A stretch of DNA of 64,000 nt from Litchfieldia stipae (GTDB lineage: Bacteria > Bacillota > Bacilli > Bacillales > Bacillaceae_L). The stretch covers positions 112,764 to 176,763 of the forward strand of contig NZ_JACYHA010000007.1 of the NCBI RefSeq assembly GCF_014837155.1, in the 5' to 3' direction. Made by a program: the position numbers and the translations under genes. Below are positions 17,108-26,161 of the stretch, one piece after another. Under the pieces are notes generated by a model. That model was given only the letters and a program-made list of their open reading frames with translations. It searched no databases and was not told where the DNA came from. The first letter of the stretch is position 1, and every line of letters starts with the position of its first letter.

Positions 17108-17812
17108 TTATCTTGTGACACCTGGAGTTGTCGGTGCTTTTTTTAATAGCAGCCAATTTGGAATCATGGCAATCAGTGCTAAAAGGATGAGTGCCACATA
17201 GTTTAATTGAAAGCTACCAGCACTTGACTGAATGAAGGTATCGAATAACCAAGTACGCACCTGTGGCAGAATGATCATAATAGCCAGAATGGCCACACCC
17301 GACAGCCCACCAATCATTCCTAATCGATAGAAAGCTGTCCCCAATAGGAATCCTAATGATAGAACAAGAAAGCAGATCACACTATCCACAAGGAACTGCT
17401 CCAGCAATGTCGAAAGGAATGTTTCATTTTGTACCATTAAAAAGATTGAAATGTTTTCAATATTATTAAGAGAAATCACCAACTCAAAGATAGACAATGC
17501 AATCATATGAACAAAAGACATGGTGATTGCTAAAAATACACTGAAGAAAATTGTTCCAAGTATATAATTATTTCGAGTTGACCCCAGCTTCACACAATAC
17601 GGGAATGTTTCCTTCGTCAGCAAAAATCCTGAAATTCCGCTGTATATATAGATGGATAAAGCAGAAGAAAACGTAATTTGTGTATCGTTAAGTGACATGG
17701 TAATAATAAGTAGCACTGTGATACTTGCTAATAAAATTGACCAAAACATCATGAAGCTAAAGCGATAATCTAATGTAAGATAATATAGAATCCCTTTGAA
17801 TTGTTTAGACAT
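17108..17812 (-). CDS. ABC exporter membrane protein (partner of the GntR-linked ATPase)
   Basis: A 234-residue hydrophobic protein with about six helices and no clear Pfam signature that I recognise. It overlaps the ATPase gene by 8 bp, so it is almost certainly the permease of that transporter. Together with the GntR regulator the three-gene set resembles the ytrAB-type operons of Firmicutes, which respond to cell-wall-active compounds. That function is inferred from arrangement only. Confidence 0.75.
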   Translation of the reverse strand: MSKQFKGILYYLTLDYRFSFMMFWSILLASITVLLIITMSLNDTQITFSSALSIYIYSGISGFLLTKETFPYCVKLGSTRNNYILGTIFFSVFLAITMSFVHMIALSIFELVISLNNIENISIFLMVQNETFLSTLLEQFLVDSVICFLVLSLGFLLGTAFYRLGMIGGLSGVAILAIMIILPQVRTWLFDTFIQSSAGSFQLNYVALILLALIAMIPNWLLLKKAPTTPGVTR

Positions 17813-18680
17813 AGAGCTTCCCCTCCTGCTCTTCGGTTAGGTGCACCATTAATTGCTGAATATGACAACGTTCCGCCTCAAGCCCCTGGGACTTCGCTTC
17901 ACGGATGTCGAGCTTCTCTCCATAGAGGATGACCGTTTTACTTCCTGCAAGCGTAGACTCATGAATGACATTTTTTCCAGAAATATACGCATCCACTGTG
18001 TCACGTTTCCCAGTAACAATCATACTTCGCTCCACCATTTCTTCAGCTGGCTCATGCAGCATCAGCTCGCCGCTACGCATTAACACAACCTCCTCAAACA
18101 AATTACTCACCTCATCAATTAAGTGAGTCGACAAGATGAAGGTTCGCGGTGCTTCTTCAAATTCTTCAAGCAGCAGGTCATAGAATTTATATCTCGCAGA
18201 CGCATCAAGTCCAATATATGGCTCATCAAAAATCGTAAAGCGCGCGCGACTCGAAAGGCCAATTATAATCCCAAGCGCCGACTCCATCCCTTTAGAAAGC
18301 CCCTTTGTCGTCATTTTTAAATCTAACTGAAACACCTCTAATAACCTAAGCGCCGTTTCATTCGACCATTTTGGGTAGAATAAAGACGCAATTTTGAGGA
18401 CTTCTTTAATCTTAAGACGTTTTTTAAAATTATTACTTTCGCTGATAAAACAAATGTCCTGTAAAATCTCGCGGTTATTAAATGGATTTTTTCCGTCGAT
18501 TGTAATGTGGCCACTTGTCGGCAGTTCATGACCGGCTACTAGCTTCATTAAGGTTGTTTTTCCGGCACCATTTCTGCCAAGTAATCCGTAAATTTTATCG
18601 TCCTCAAGCGTTAGGCTGAGGTCCTTTAACGCTGTTTTTCCAGCATATTTCTTGGTCACACCCGAAATGACAATGCTCAT
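17805..18680 (-). CDS. ABC transporter ATP-binding protein (YtrB-type)
   Basis: A 291-residue ABC ATPase with Walker A GRNGAGKTT (residues about 36-44), Walker B FTIFDEPYIGLDA and H-loop STHLIDEV. The signature motif is LSKGM rather than LSGGQ, a change common in YtrB-type ATPases. The C-terminal 80 residues are an accessory domain. The gene overlaps the regulator by 4 bp and the permease by 8 bp, giving one tightly coupled operon. Confidence 0.88.
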   Translation of the reverse strand: MSIVISGVTKKYAGKTALKDLSLTLEDDKIYGLLGRNGAGKTTLMKLVAGHELPTSGHITIDGKNPFNNREILQDICFISESNNFKKRLKIKEVLKIASLFYPKWSNETALRLLEVFQLDLKMTTKGLSKGMESALGIIIGLSSRARFTIFDEPYIGLDASARYKFYDLLLEEFEEAPRTFILSTHLIDEVSNLFEEVVLMRSGELMLHEPAEEMVERSMIVTGKRDTVDAYISGKNVIHESTLAGSKTVILYGEKLDIREAKSQGLEAERCHIQQLMVHLTEEQEGKLYV

Positions 18681-19045
18681 TGTTCTTCCTCCTGCTCTAT
18701 CAATTTCGATAAATCCGCCACTGAAATTCCTAGCTTTGCAGCCTCACTCTTCAATGGAATAATAAAGTCCTTGTAAAAGTCGTTCTTGCGCTTGTTCAAT
18801 ATAATCGTTCTCGCCCCTTCAGCTACAAACATGCCAATCCCTCTCTTTTTGTAGAGTATTTCTTGGTCAACTAACTGATTGATTCCCTTTGCTGCGGTTG
18901 CTGGGTTGATTTGATAGTACTTTGCAAATTCATTGGTCGAAGGTACTCGATCGCCTTCTTGGATTGAACCATCAAGGATGCTTGATTCAACTTTCTCTGC
19001 AATTTGCTGAAAAATCGGTTTATCTTCTTTTAAATTAGAATCCAT
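18677..19045 (-). CDS. GntR family transcriptional regulator (YtrA subfamily)
   Basis: A 122-residue regulator: an N-terminal winged helix (PIFQQIAEKVESSILDGSIQ, then VPSTNEFAKYYQINPATAAKGINQL) and a short helical C-terminal tail without a large effector domain, as in the YtrA subfamily. It is the first gene of an operon with an ABC exporter. A perfect inverted repeat overlaps its own promoter (19065-19086), so autorepression relieved by an inducer is the likely control. Confidence 0.9.
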   Translation of the reverse strand: MDSNLKEDKPIFQQIAEKVESSILDGSIQEGDRVPSTNEFAKYYQINPATAAKGINQLVDQEILYKKRGIGMFVAEGARTIILNKRKNDFYKDFIIPLKSEAAKLGISVADLSKLIEQEEEQ

Positions 19046-19064
19046 CGTGTCACCTACTTAAGTG

Positions 19065-19086
19065 GTTAGTTACTTATGCAACTAAC
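19065..19086. promoter_or_regulatory. GntR operator (inverted repeat)
   Basis: GTTAGTT, 8 bp, AACTAAC: a perfect 7-bp dyad 20 bp upstream of the regulator start. It overlaps the last bases of the -10 box and the predicted transcription start, the usual place for repression. Confidence 0.7.
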
Positions 19087-19113
19087 TATATATCCTTTTC
19101 GTTTTTATGTCAA
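19085..19113 (-). promoter_or_regulatory. Sigma-A promoter of the gntR-ABC operon
   Basis: On the minus strand TTGACA (19113-19108), a 17-bp spacer, then TATAGT (19090-19085). It is a near-consensus SigA promoter. The operator for the encoded GntR protein begins in the -10 box. Confidence 0.75.
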
Positions 19114-19142
19114 TTACTTCCTGGAAAATGTTTTTACAAAAT

Positions 19143-19194
19143 AAAAACTACTCTTCCAAGGGGTTGAGTAAGCCCGGAAAGAAGAGCAGTTTTT
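19143..19194 (-). terminator. Terminator after the DUF4177 gene
   Basis: AAAAACTGCTCTTC and GAAGAGTAGTTTTT form an A/T-flanked stem directly after the stop at 19199, ending in a T-run on the minus strand. Confidence 0.7.
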
Positions 19195-19198
19195 ATTG

Positions 19199-19426
19199 TT
19201 AATACAGTGTATATGATTGGATTGTGTCGGTGGATGTTGGACGAATGAAGGTGTAATAGATGCCTGATGTGAAGCCATTGGTTGAAACAGAGTAGCTTGA
19301 TACGAGCTTCCAACCTTCCTCACCAAGCTGATTGAGCGTTTCATCGATTTGCTCAGGCTTTACCTCAATATTAAATAACCCTTTCCCAGGCTTGAGGGTA
19401 ATAGTCTTGTATTCAAATTGAGTCAT
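19199..19426 (-). CDS. DUF4177 domain protein
   Basis: A 75-residue protein beginning MTQFEYKTITL with IDETLNQLGEEGWKLVSS, the DUF4177 core pattern (a small alpha/beta domain that ends with a beta hairpin). Function is not known for the family. The start has a GGAGG-type site (GGAAGGAGGACAATCAG on the minus strand) upstream. It is a single-gene unit between the gntR operon and spoIID, with its own terminator. Confidence 0.8.
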   Translation of the reverse strand: MTQFEYKTITLKPGKGLFNIEVKPEQIDETLNQLGEEGWKLVSSYSVSTNGFTSGIYYTFIRPTSTDTIQSYTLY

Positions 19427-19590
19427 TCTGATTGTCCTCCTTCCTGAGTTGAGTTATATATTATTTCTGTTTTTATCAGAATATTCCTTCTTTTTTTGTT
19501 GAAATTTGAGATGAATCCTTGGGGTTGGTGGAGAGATGAGTGACTTTGTGCGCACCCTTAAACTTCATTCGGGCGTTCATTCCCTAAAAG

Positions 19591-19618
19591 AAAAAAGACC
19601 GGCCCTAAGACCAGTCTC
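19591..19618 (-). terminator. Terminator after spoIID
   Basis: AGACTGG and CCGGTCT (one G-U pair) followed by TTTTTTC on the minus strand, a few bases beyond the spoIID stop at 19631. Confidence 0.75.
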
Positions 19619-19630
19619 CACACACATCCA

Positions 19631-20656
19631 TTATTCCTTAGCTGCTGTAATTTGAGTTAAGAATTTATCTGCTGAGGCAATATCGACACCTTGATAATAG
19701 TACGTAAGGATCTTTTCGTAGTTGTTACCTTCCTTGGCCATGCCGTTAGCTCCATATTGGCTCATTCCGACACCGTGACCATTACCTTTGGTGGTAATCA
19801 CAATTTCATTCCCTTTACGATCCCATGAGAAATCCGTTGACTTTAAATCTAAAGCCTCTCGAATCTCTCGGCCGCTAAAGCACTTGCCTCCCACTTCGAC
19901 AGTCTTGACTCGATTGGTTTCTGTTCTTTCCTTCACCGTGCCTACTTCATTCCCAGAGCCAAGACTGATTCCTAATCGTTGCTCAAAATCTGCGACACTT
20001 ATTACCTTTCTTTCATGGAATTTATCTGATTGTTCATCCCACTTACTTTCAACACTTTTTAAATACGGAAGAGCACTTTCCCAATAGTCCTCCGAATTCT
20101 CAGTGTATCCATTACTTGTTGAGAAGAATGAAGCATCGATTGGTGCTCCATCGTATGTAAGAACCTGACCTCGAGTTGCATTTACAGCATCTGTGACTTT
20201 TTCCAAGTTTTTCTCATAGTCCTTACCCCATTGTTCTTTCAGCTCTTCTTTCCCTTTATATACTTGATGATTGACGGTATCTGAGACCATTGCACCCTCT
20301 GGTACACCAATGGTTTTTCCGCTTAGCATATACCTGACAATATAAGTTCTAGCTGCAATTGCTTGAGCCTTTAGCGCTTCTAATTCGAACGTTGCTGGCA
20401 TCTCAGAAGCCAATACCCCAACCACATACTCTTCTAGTGGAATATTTTCAATTTCATCAATGCTTGAACGATGAACGGCTACCTCCACACTTGACTCTGA
20501 CGCTATTTGCGTTTCGCTTGGATTCGTTTGGTGCTCTTCTGCTAGTTTTCCGCCAGATTTCTCGGAAAACGGGATGACCACGATTGTAGGGATGATTAAG
20601 GTAACAACGAATAAAATAGAGAATACGACAACGATTGGTTTAAAAGAAGATTTCAT
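19631..20656 (-). CDS. spoIID: Stage II sporulation protein D, lytic transglycosylase of engulfment
   Basis: A mother-cell membrane enzyme that cleaves septal peptidoglycan during engulfment. After a short cytoplasmic start it has one transmembrane helix (about residues 7-29) and the SpoIID domain. The family motif EEYVVGVLASEMPATFELEALKAQ is split across residues near 85-110, with the Glu of SEMP as the expected catalytic residue. The C-terminal block is GHGVGMSQYGANGMA. I use the ATG at 20656 (341 residues, close to the 343 of B. subtilis) with GGAGG upstream; the open frame extends to 20743. It lies downstream of murAA as in B. subtilis. Confidence 0.95.
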   Translation of the reverse strand: MKSSFKPIVVVFSILFVVTLIIPTIVVIPFSEKSGGKLAEEHQTNPSETQIASESSVEVAVHRSSIDEIENIPLEEYVVGVLASEMPATFELEALKAQAIAARTYIVRYMLSGKTIGVPEGAMVSDTVNHQVYKGKEELKEQWGKDYEKNLEKVTDAVNATRGQVLTYDGAPIDASFFSTSNGYTENSEDYWESALPYLKSVESKWDEQSDKFHERKVISVADFEQRLGISLGSGNEVGTVKERTETNRVKTVEVGGKCFSGREIREALDLKSTDFSWDRKGNEIVITTKGNGHGVGMSQYGANGMAKEGNNYEKILTYYYQGVDIASADKFLTQITAAKE

Positions 20657-20720
20657 GAACACCGAGCCTCCATCTGTTTTTTCATGCACAGTGACTCGTC
20701 TTTCGAGTCTTGCATATTCA

Positions 20721-20749
20721 ATCATATGGAGTTGGACAAGCATTTATGA
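20721..20749 (-). promoter_or_regulatory. Possible sigma-E promoter for spoIID
   Basis: On the minus strand TCATAAA, 14 bp, CATATGAT, close to the SigE consensus (KMATATT, 13-15 bp, CATACANT). It is about 65 bp upstream of the spoIID start. spoIID is a SigE gene in B. subtilis. Confidence 0.5.
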
Positions 20750-20772
20750 CAAGTTTCATTCATCCGATACAA

Positions 20773-20928
20773 TTAAATTCTTCTAAAAGCACGCCGTTCT
20801 GCATATTCCTTACATTGTAGGCATACTTTTATTTTTACACCGTGATCATCTTTATATGACGTCAAATTTGATTTCTTTTTCTTACAAAAAGAACATGTTG
20901 ATTTAAACAACGCAGAAAAAATCCCCAT
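20773..20928 (-). CDS. Small zinc-ribbon-like protein, unknown function
   Basis: 51 residues with two CxxC pairs (CSFCKKKK and VCLQCKEY) spaced about 22 residues apart, which would bind one zinc ion, and a basic C-terminus. The ATG at 20928 follows GAGGAGG by 8 nt; the frame is open to 20970 but the extension lacks a site. I do not recognise a named family. It is between murAA and spoIID on the same strand. Confidence 0.65.
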   Translation of the reverse strand: MGIFSALFKSTCSFCKKKKSNLTSYKDDHGVKIKVCLQCKEYAERRAFRRI

Positions 20929-21011
20929 ACACCATTCCTCCTCTACATTTAATGTATGATTTTTCAACAAATAGTGTAAATTAACAAACGGTAAACTGAC
21001 CTGAGTAAATT

Positions 21012-21054
21012 AAAAAAAGCCAGAGATTATCACTCATGGTGAAATCTCTAGCTC
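21012..21054 (-). terminator. Terminator after murAA
   Basis: AGCTAGAGATT and AATCTCTGGCT (one G-U pair) followed by TTTTTT on the minus strand, starting just past the murAA stop. Confidence 0.8.
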
Positions 21055-21063
21055 TTTGATGGA

Positions 21064-22368
21064 TTACATATTTACATTAATTTCTTCAGAAGCTGTTTCT
21101 TTGTTAACGACATCAGTAACTCTTTCAATGTCAGCTCCTAATGATGCTAGCTTTAGGTGGAAATCAACATATCCACGGTCTAAATGCTTAAGCTCAGTTA
21201 CACGAGTGTAACCTTCAGCGACAAGTCCTGAAAGAATTAATGCTGCAGCTGCACGAAGATCTGTTGCAGAAACCTCTGCACCTTGAAGCTCAGTTGGTCC
21301 ATTGATGATGACCGAGCGACCTTCGATTTTGATGTTACCATTCATACGGCGGAATTCTTCCACATGCATGAATCGGTTTTCAAACACAGTTTCAGTAATC
21401 ATACTTGTGCCTTTTGCACGAAGTAATAATGCCATCATTTGTGATTGCATATCCGTTGGGAAACCAGGATGTGGCATCGTTTTAATATCAATTGGCTTTA
21501 AATTCTCAGGTCCGATAACACGTAGGCCATCTTGCTCTTCGATAAACTTAACACCCATTTCTTCCATTTTCGCAATTAAAGAACTAAGATGTTCAGGAAC
21601 AGCACCCCTTACTAACACATTACCACCTGTGATTGCTGCTGCTACCATAAATGTTCCAGCTTCAATACGGTCAGGGATAATATTATGCTGTGTTCCATAC
21701 AGCTTTTCTACACCTTCAATACGAATCGTTCCAGTTCCAGCACCACGGACCTTTGCTCCCATTCCATTAAGGAAGTTTGCTAAGTCAACGATTTCTGGTT
21801 CCTTTGCAACATTCTCTAAGATTGTAGTGCCTTCAGCTAATGTTGCTGCCATCATAATATTTTCAGTGGCACCTACACTTGGGAAATCCAAGTATACCTT
21901 TGCACCGCGAAGTCTACCATCAACTTCAGCGTCAATGTATCCATTACCAACCTTAACTTTGGCTCCCATTGCTTCAAAGCCTTTTAAATGTTGGTCAATT
22001 GGGCGAGATCCGATGGCACAACCACCTGGTAATGCAATACGAGCATGACCATTTCTCGCTAAGAGTGATCCCATAACAAGAACCGAAGCTCTCATTTTTC
22101 GCACATATTCAAAAGGTGCTTCTGTTTTTAACTCTCTTGATGCATCTACTACGATTTGATTGTTCTGAAATGACACCTCTGCATTTAAATAACGCAAGAC
22201 TTCATTAATCGTATATACATCGGAGAGCGTGGGTACTTCATTAATAATACTTTTTCCTTCACTCGCTAATAAGGATGCAGCGATAACCGGCAAAACGGCA
22301 TTTTTTGCTCCTTCAACCTTAACAGTACCGTTTAGCTTTCGACCGCCACGGACGATGATTTTTTCCAA
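21064..22368 (-). CDS. murAA: UDP-N-acetylglucosamine 1-carboxyvinyltransferase
   Basis: It catalyses the first committed step of peptidoglycan precursor synthesis in the cytoplasm, transferring enolpyruvate from PEP to UDP-GlcNAc. The start is a TTG at 22368 (GGAGGGG 6 nt upstream), giving [14 protein letters not shown] and 434 residues, the family length; an ATG 14 codons upstream is less likely. Lys22 and Asn23 (EGAKNAVLP) and the PEP-binding Cys117 in [11 protein letters not shown] are present, so the protein should be fosfomycin-sensitive. It precedes spoIID as in B. subtilis, with no ywmB between it and ywzB. Confidence 0.96.
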   Translation of the reverse strand: MEKIIVRGGRKLNGTVKVEGAKNAVLPVIAASLLASEGKSIINEVPTLSDVYTINEVLRYLNAEVSFQNNQIVVDASRELKTEAPFEYVRKMRASVLVMGSLLARNGHARIALPGGCAIGSRPIDQHLKGFEAMGAKVKVGNGYIDAEVDGRLRGAKVYLDFPSVGATENIMMAATLAEGTTILENVAKEPEIVDLANFLNGMGAKVRGAGTGTIRIEGVEKLYGTQHNIIPDRIEAGTFMVAAAITGGNVLVRGAVPEHLSSLIAKMEEMGVKFIEEQDGLRVIGPENLKPIDIKTMPHPGFPTDMQSQMMALLLRAKGTSMITETVFENRFMHVEEFRRMNGNIKIEGRSVIINGPTELQGAEVSATDLRAAAALILSGLVAEGYTRVTELKHLDRGYVDFHLKLASLGADIERVTDVVNKETASEEINVNM

Positions 22369-23165
22369 GGTATTCCCCTCCGCGTCCATTTTCTCTATAT
22401 TCATATTCATTCATTATGATTGGTGTTCCAATTCTAAGATTAGGTTGGGCGCCCAATCATTCATTTAATGGCGATTTGTATATTCATTTCTTAAGGGTGA
22501 TCAAGAAGATTTCTCTTCACACTGCTCAGTATATGCAATTCATGAGTCAAATGTCTCTATATGAAATGTTTGTTTTCCATTAGTTGTTGTTTCCTTCTAT
22601 AAAATCCGTCAGATTATACAAAACACTTTCAATCTTATCACTGTTTATCAGTTTAAGAAAGGGAAATTTGTTGGATTTCAAAGAATTTTGTCAACTTCTG
22701 TATCATTGGAAGTTTTTTAAAATCGCCGTCTTTCATTTCTCATACCAAAAAGGGATTCGATTACCCACCTTGTTTTTTGTGGGTAGTCATTTAAAACACT
22801 GTTCCATGATGTAATTATGACTAAATATGCATGTCTGGAGTGTGTAAATGAGGATAAAGCCTGACTTTGGAATTACATATTTAGTGAAAAAATACATATA
22901 ACAAATGCTATCATACTTGATTCAAGCAAAAATTGATATAGCCTAAAATTACCAAAGTAAATAAATGAATAACTGACATACTAATTTTGTATTCCACCTT
23001 GTTCGTTATTCCTTTTCCTTACTTACATTTTTACCAGTTTTCCATAGTGACATACTTGGTAAAAAAGGGGTTTTAGTGGTGCCTGTCACCACCCGAATTT
23101 TGTCGAATACTCTCGCTGAATACCCTCTTCATCACAAACTCCGCGGAAAGCTTGCTTAAAAGACA
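22369..23165. other. Non-coding gap upstream of murAA
   Basis: AT-rich sequence with no convincing gene. It contains a stem CTACCCACA/TGTGGGTAG-like pair near 22763-22790 (ACCCACC...GTGGGT), and a degenerate REP-type palindrome GGTGCCTGTCACC near 23078. ywmB, which lies here in B. subtilis, was not found. Confidence 0.6.
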
Positions 23166-23167
23166 TC

Positions 23168-23200
23168 CAAAAAAGCCGACCCTCTATTTTATGGTCGACC
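23168..23200 (-). terminator. Terminator-like hairpin after the GGACAAAA array
   Basis: GGTCGACC...GGGTCGGC followed by TTTTTT on the minus strand. The only minus-strand gene upstream is ywzB at 24155-24397, so a transcript ending here would contain the whole repeat array as a 3' tail. Confidence 0.6.
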
Positions 23201-23234
23201 TACGCCCAATTTTCGTAAATTTTATGTGAAGTAT

Positions 23235-24130
23235 ATCGCCGGGGATGGTGCTATGGGACAAAACACCAGTTGCATTGATCTGTTTTGTCTTATTACACCC
23301 CACCATTGGACATTACCTTGGCTGTGCTTGCTTATTTTGTCCGCTTGGGTGGGTCTATGGGACAAAACACTAGTTGTATCGCTCTGGTTTGTCCTATTAC
23401 ACCCCACCATTGGACATAACATTGGCTGCGCTTGCCTGTTTTGTCCTTTGGGGTGGGCCTATTGGACAAAACACCAGTTGTATCGCTCTATTTTGTCCGT
23501 TTACACCCCACCATTGGACATAACATTGGCTGTGCTTGCTTATTTTGTCCTTTTGGGTGGGCCTATTGGACAAAACACCAGTTGTATTGCACTGGTTTGT
23601 CCTATTGCTCTGCTCCATTGGACATAACCTTGGCTGTGCTTGCTTGTTTTGTCCTTTGGGGTGAGTCCATTGGACAAAACACTAGTTGCATTCCTCTGGT
23701 TTGTCCTATTACACAGCTCCACTGGACATAACCTTGACTGTGCTTGCTTGTTTTGTCCGCTTGGGTGGGTCTATTGGAAAAAACACTAGTTACATTCCTC
23801 TGTTTTGTCCTATTACACCCCACCACTGGACATAACCATGGCTGTGCTTGCTTGTTTTGTCCTTTGGGGTGGGTCTATTGGACAAAACACTAGTTGTATC
23901 GCTCTATTTTGTCCGTTTACCCCCCACCATTGGACATTACATTGGCTGTGCTTGCTTATTTTGTCCTTTGGGGTGAGTCCATTGGACAATACACTAGTTG
24001 CATTCCTCTGTTTTGTCCTATTGCACCGCTCCACTGGACATAACCTTAGCTTCACTTGCTTGTTTTGTCCGCTTGGGTCGCCCTATTGGACAAAACACTA
24101 GATCAAGTGAGATTGTTTTGTCCTTTGGAA
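23235..24130. repeat. Tandem array, GGACAAAA/TTTTGTCC family
   Basis: Nine units of 102-106 bp. Each has GGACAAAACAC...GTTTTGTCC and, half a unit later, GGACATAAC...TTTTGTCC, so the core alternates in direction about every 26 bp and neighbouring cores can pair. The array is open in several frames on both strands because the period is not a multiple of three and stops are rare. The predicted products have no start signals and simply repeat, so I do not call genes. It lies between ywzB and murAA. Confidence 0.88.
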
Positions 24131-24154
24131 CAGTGCCACCACAAAAAACTATTA

Positions 24155-24397
24155 TTAAAACAAACTAGGCAGTTGCTGTGACCATAATAAGTAATCTAAG
24201 AAGAAGTTACTTACGAGTGAGCCAATCGCAATCGTAAGAAAGATCAGAAGGACTCTTGCTTGGATAACATGATTTGCTTTGATGAGCTTATCGATGTTCA
24301 AACTCTGTAGCGCCCACCATGTAATAATGATAAAAATCAAATGTGAAATAATACTAATTAGTGCTTGATATCCAAAACCCGCTAACATGTGATTCAC
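24155..24397 (-). CDS. ywzB: DUF1146 family membrane protein (YwzB)
   Basis: An 80-residue protein with two transmembrane helices and the DUF1146 pattern (GYQALISIISHLIFIIITWWALQ, then QARVLLIFLTIAIGSLVSNFFLDYL). It is found between the ATP synthase operon and murAA in Bacillus; here the complex I operon has been inserted between atpC and ywzB. Function is unknown. Confidence 0.85.
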   Translation of the reverse strand: MNHMLAGFGYQALISIISHLIFIIITWWALQSLNIDKLIKANHVIQARVLLIFLTIAIGSLVSNFFLDYLLWSQQLPSLF

Positions 24398-24409
24398 TCC
24401 TAAATGCGC

Positions 24410-24445
24410 AAAATAAAAGAAGGAGCACTATACTCCTTCCTTTTT
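24410..24445. terminator. Hairpin terminator between ywzB and the nuo operon
   Basis: GAAGGAG, 7 nt, CTCCTTC followed by TTTTATTTT on the minus strand and CTTTTTATTT on the plus strand. It lies upstream of ywzB and after nuoN. Confidence 0.75.
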
Positions 24446-24509
24446 ATTTAACCATATTCACTTCACTTTTCAAACCAATATCCTAGTCCAGTGAAATTGT
24501 TCCCCCTAA

Positions 24510-24585
24510 TGAGAAAGGAGGCAAACTAAGAACCGTCCCCAATTCACCCACTCCCAAATGTGAAAGGAAGGCAAACTGAGAACCG
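24510..24585. repeat. Two-copy direct repeat (GAACCGTCCC type)
   Basis: The 33-bp block GAAAGGAGGCAAACTAAGAACCGTCCCC (24515-24545 region) recurs with few changes about 44 bp later. It is near the nuoN stop codon. It is a short dispersed repeat of unknown kind. Confidence 0.6.
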
Positions 24586-24645
24586 TCCCAATTCGCCACC
24601 CAATTCGCCAGCCCCTTGAGAAGCGATTGGCGGTTGCCCGTCTTC

Positions 24646-26157
24646 TTAACGAATGAAGTCACCAAAGTGATCAATTTGATTTAAGAAGTCGAACGCTAGC
24701 CCTGGGAAGATTCCAAAGGCAATGGTGCCAACGACACTGATAATGACAACGATGAGGACTCCAAGTGGGAGCTTCACTTTGCTGTCGTCAGCTGCTGGTC
24801 TGAAGAACATTTGCGTAAAGATGCCGAAATAGTATACGTATGACACGACTGTTGCTGCTATCATGATCCCAGCTAGTACATAATGTGCAGGGTCTGTCAT
24901 AAAGGCACCTAAGAAGATGTTCATTTTCCCAATAAATCCGGCTGTTCCTGGAATCCCAGCTAAAGATAAGATGAGAATTCCCAGGGAAATTGCAACCGCT
25001 GGAGATCTTCGGTACAGTCCAGCAAATTGGCTAATATCGCTTGAGCCTGATTTCGATGAAATCACCTGAAGAATGGCGAATACTCCGATATTCATAAATA
25101 GATATGCAACTAGATAGAACCAGACGGTACTGAACATGAAGTATGAGAATGTCGCAAATGCGACCATTAAATAACCTGCATGCGCAATACTTGAATAGGC
25201 CAATAAGCGTTTCACATTACGCTGCCTTAATGCAACCGTATTACCGACAATCATTGTGATGACTGCCAGGACCGCAAAGTAATTCTTCATATCATAGATT
25301 AAGCTCGGTGAATCTGGATCGCCTGATGGCGCATTAATGAACATTGTGATGATCACTCTGATTAAGATTAAGAATCCAGCTGTTTTTGAAACGACACTTA
25401 AGAATGCCGCAACAGGTGTTGGTGCTCCTTCGTATACATCTGGTGCCCACATATGAAATGGTGCGGTTGCAAGCTTGAATGATAAGCCGACAAGAACCAT
25501 TAACAATGCGATTCCCACGATGTAGACGCCTGATCCATTTTGTAAATGGCTAAGCATACCTAGGATTTCACGGATGTTCGTTGTGCCAGTTAGTCCATAC
25601 ACATAGCTCAGTCCGAACAACAGGATCGCTGTTGCAATACTTCCATTGATGACATATTTCATTGCTGCTTCATTTGATTTAAGATTATGCTTTCTTAATC
25701 CTGCTAAAATATAGGATGAAATCGACAATAGCTCTAGTCCGACGAAAATGGTGATCAAGTCGGCACTTGATGCCATCATCATCGCCCCTAAGAGACCAGT
25801 TAAAAACAAGTAGTAAAACTCGCCGCGGTAGCCTTTTAGCCCTTCCTTTGGCTCGTACTCCATTGCAATTAATAGCACCATCGCTGACCCAACAAGCAGG
25901 ATGAGCTTGAAGGCAATCGCAAACGAGTCAAGTCTGAAGGTATCAAATAAAATCGACGTCACATCATTTCCAATCATACTGACTAACGAAATGATGGCTA
26001 GGACGATTCCGATGATTCCAATCCAAGCTAATGGCTTTCGGCTTCTGTTCTGCCCCATAAATAAATCCAATAGAGAAAGTAAGGTGGCTACTCCAAGGAT
26101 AATAAACTCTGGTACCATGGCTCCCCATTCATAGCTAAGTAACGTTTCGAGATCCAT
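24646..26157 (-). CDS. nuoN: NADH-quinone oxidoreductase subunit N
   Basis: A 503-residue antiporter-like membrane subunit with about 14 helices, one of the three proton-pumping channels of complex I. Visible family blocks: GLELLSISSYILAGL with the key Glu, FKLATAPFHMWAPDVYEGAPTPVAAFLSVVSKTAGF with the conserved Lys residues, and RLLAYSSIAHAGYL. It is the last gene of the eleven-gene operon and is 4 bp from nuoM. Confidence 0.95.
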   Translation of the reverse strand: MDLETLLSYEWGAMVPEFIILGVATLLSLLDLFMGQNRSRKPLAWIGIIGIVLAIISLVSMIGNDVTSILFDTFRLDSFAIAFKLILLVGSAMVLLIAMEYEPKEGLKGYRGEFYYLFLTGLLGAMMMASSADLITIFVGLELLSISSYILAGLRKHNLKSNEAAMKYVINGSIATAILLFGLSYVYGLTGTTNIREILGMLSHLQNGSGVYIVGIALLMVLVGLSFKLATAPFHMWAPDVYEGAPTPVAAFLSVVSKTAGFLILIRVIITMFINAPSGDPDSPSLIYDMKNYFAVLAVITMIVGNTVALRQRNVKRLLAYSSIAHAGYLMVAFATFSYFMFSTVWFYLVAYLFMNIGVFAILQVISSKSGSSDISQFAGLYRRSPAVAISLGILILSLAGIPGTAGFIGKMNIFLGAFMTDPAHYVLAGIMIAATVVSYVYYFGIFTQMFFRPAADDSKVKLPLGVLIVVIISVVGTIAFGIFPGLAFDFLNQIDHFGDFIR

Positions 26158-26161
26158 TCGC

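Noticed and set aside
21302..22048. A 248-codon plus-strand open frame opposite murAA.
   Set aside because: Antisense shadow of the conserved murAA gene; no ribosome binding site or domain.
22584..22814. A 76-codon plus-strand open frame upstream of murAA.
   Set aside because: No ribosome binding site, no family and atypical composition. Probably chance in AT-rich DNA.
23226..24101. Many overlapping 60-130 codon open frames on both strands inside the GGACAAAA array.
   Set aside because: The period of about 103 bp with few stop codons makes all such frames repeat each other. They lack ribosome binding sites and known motifs.
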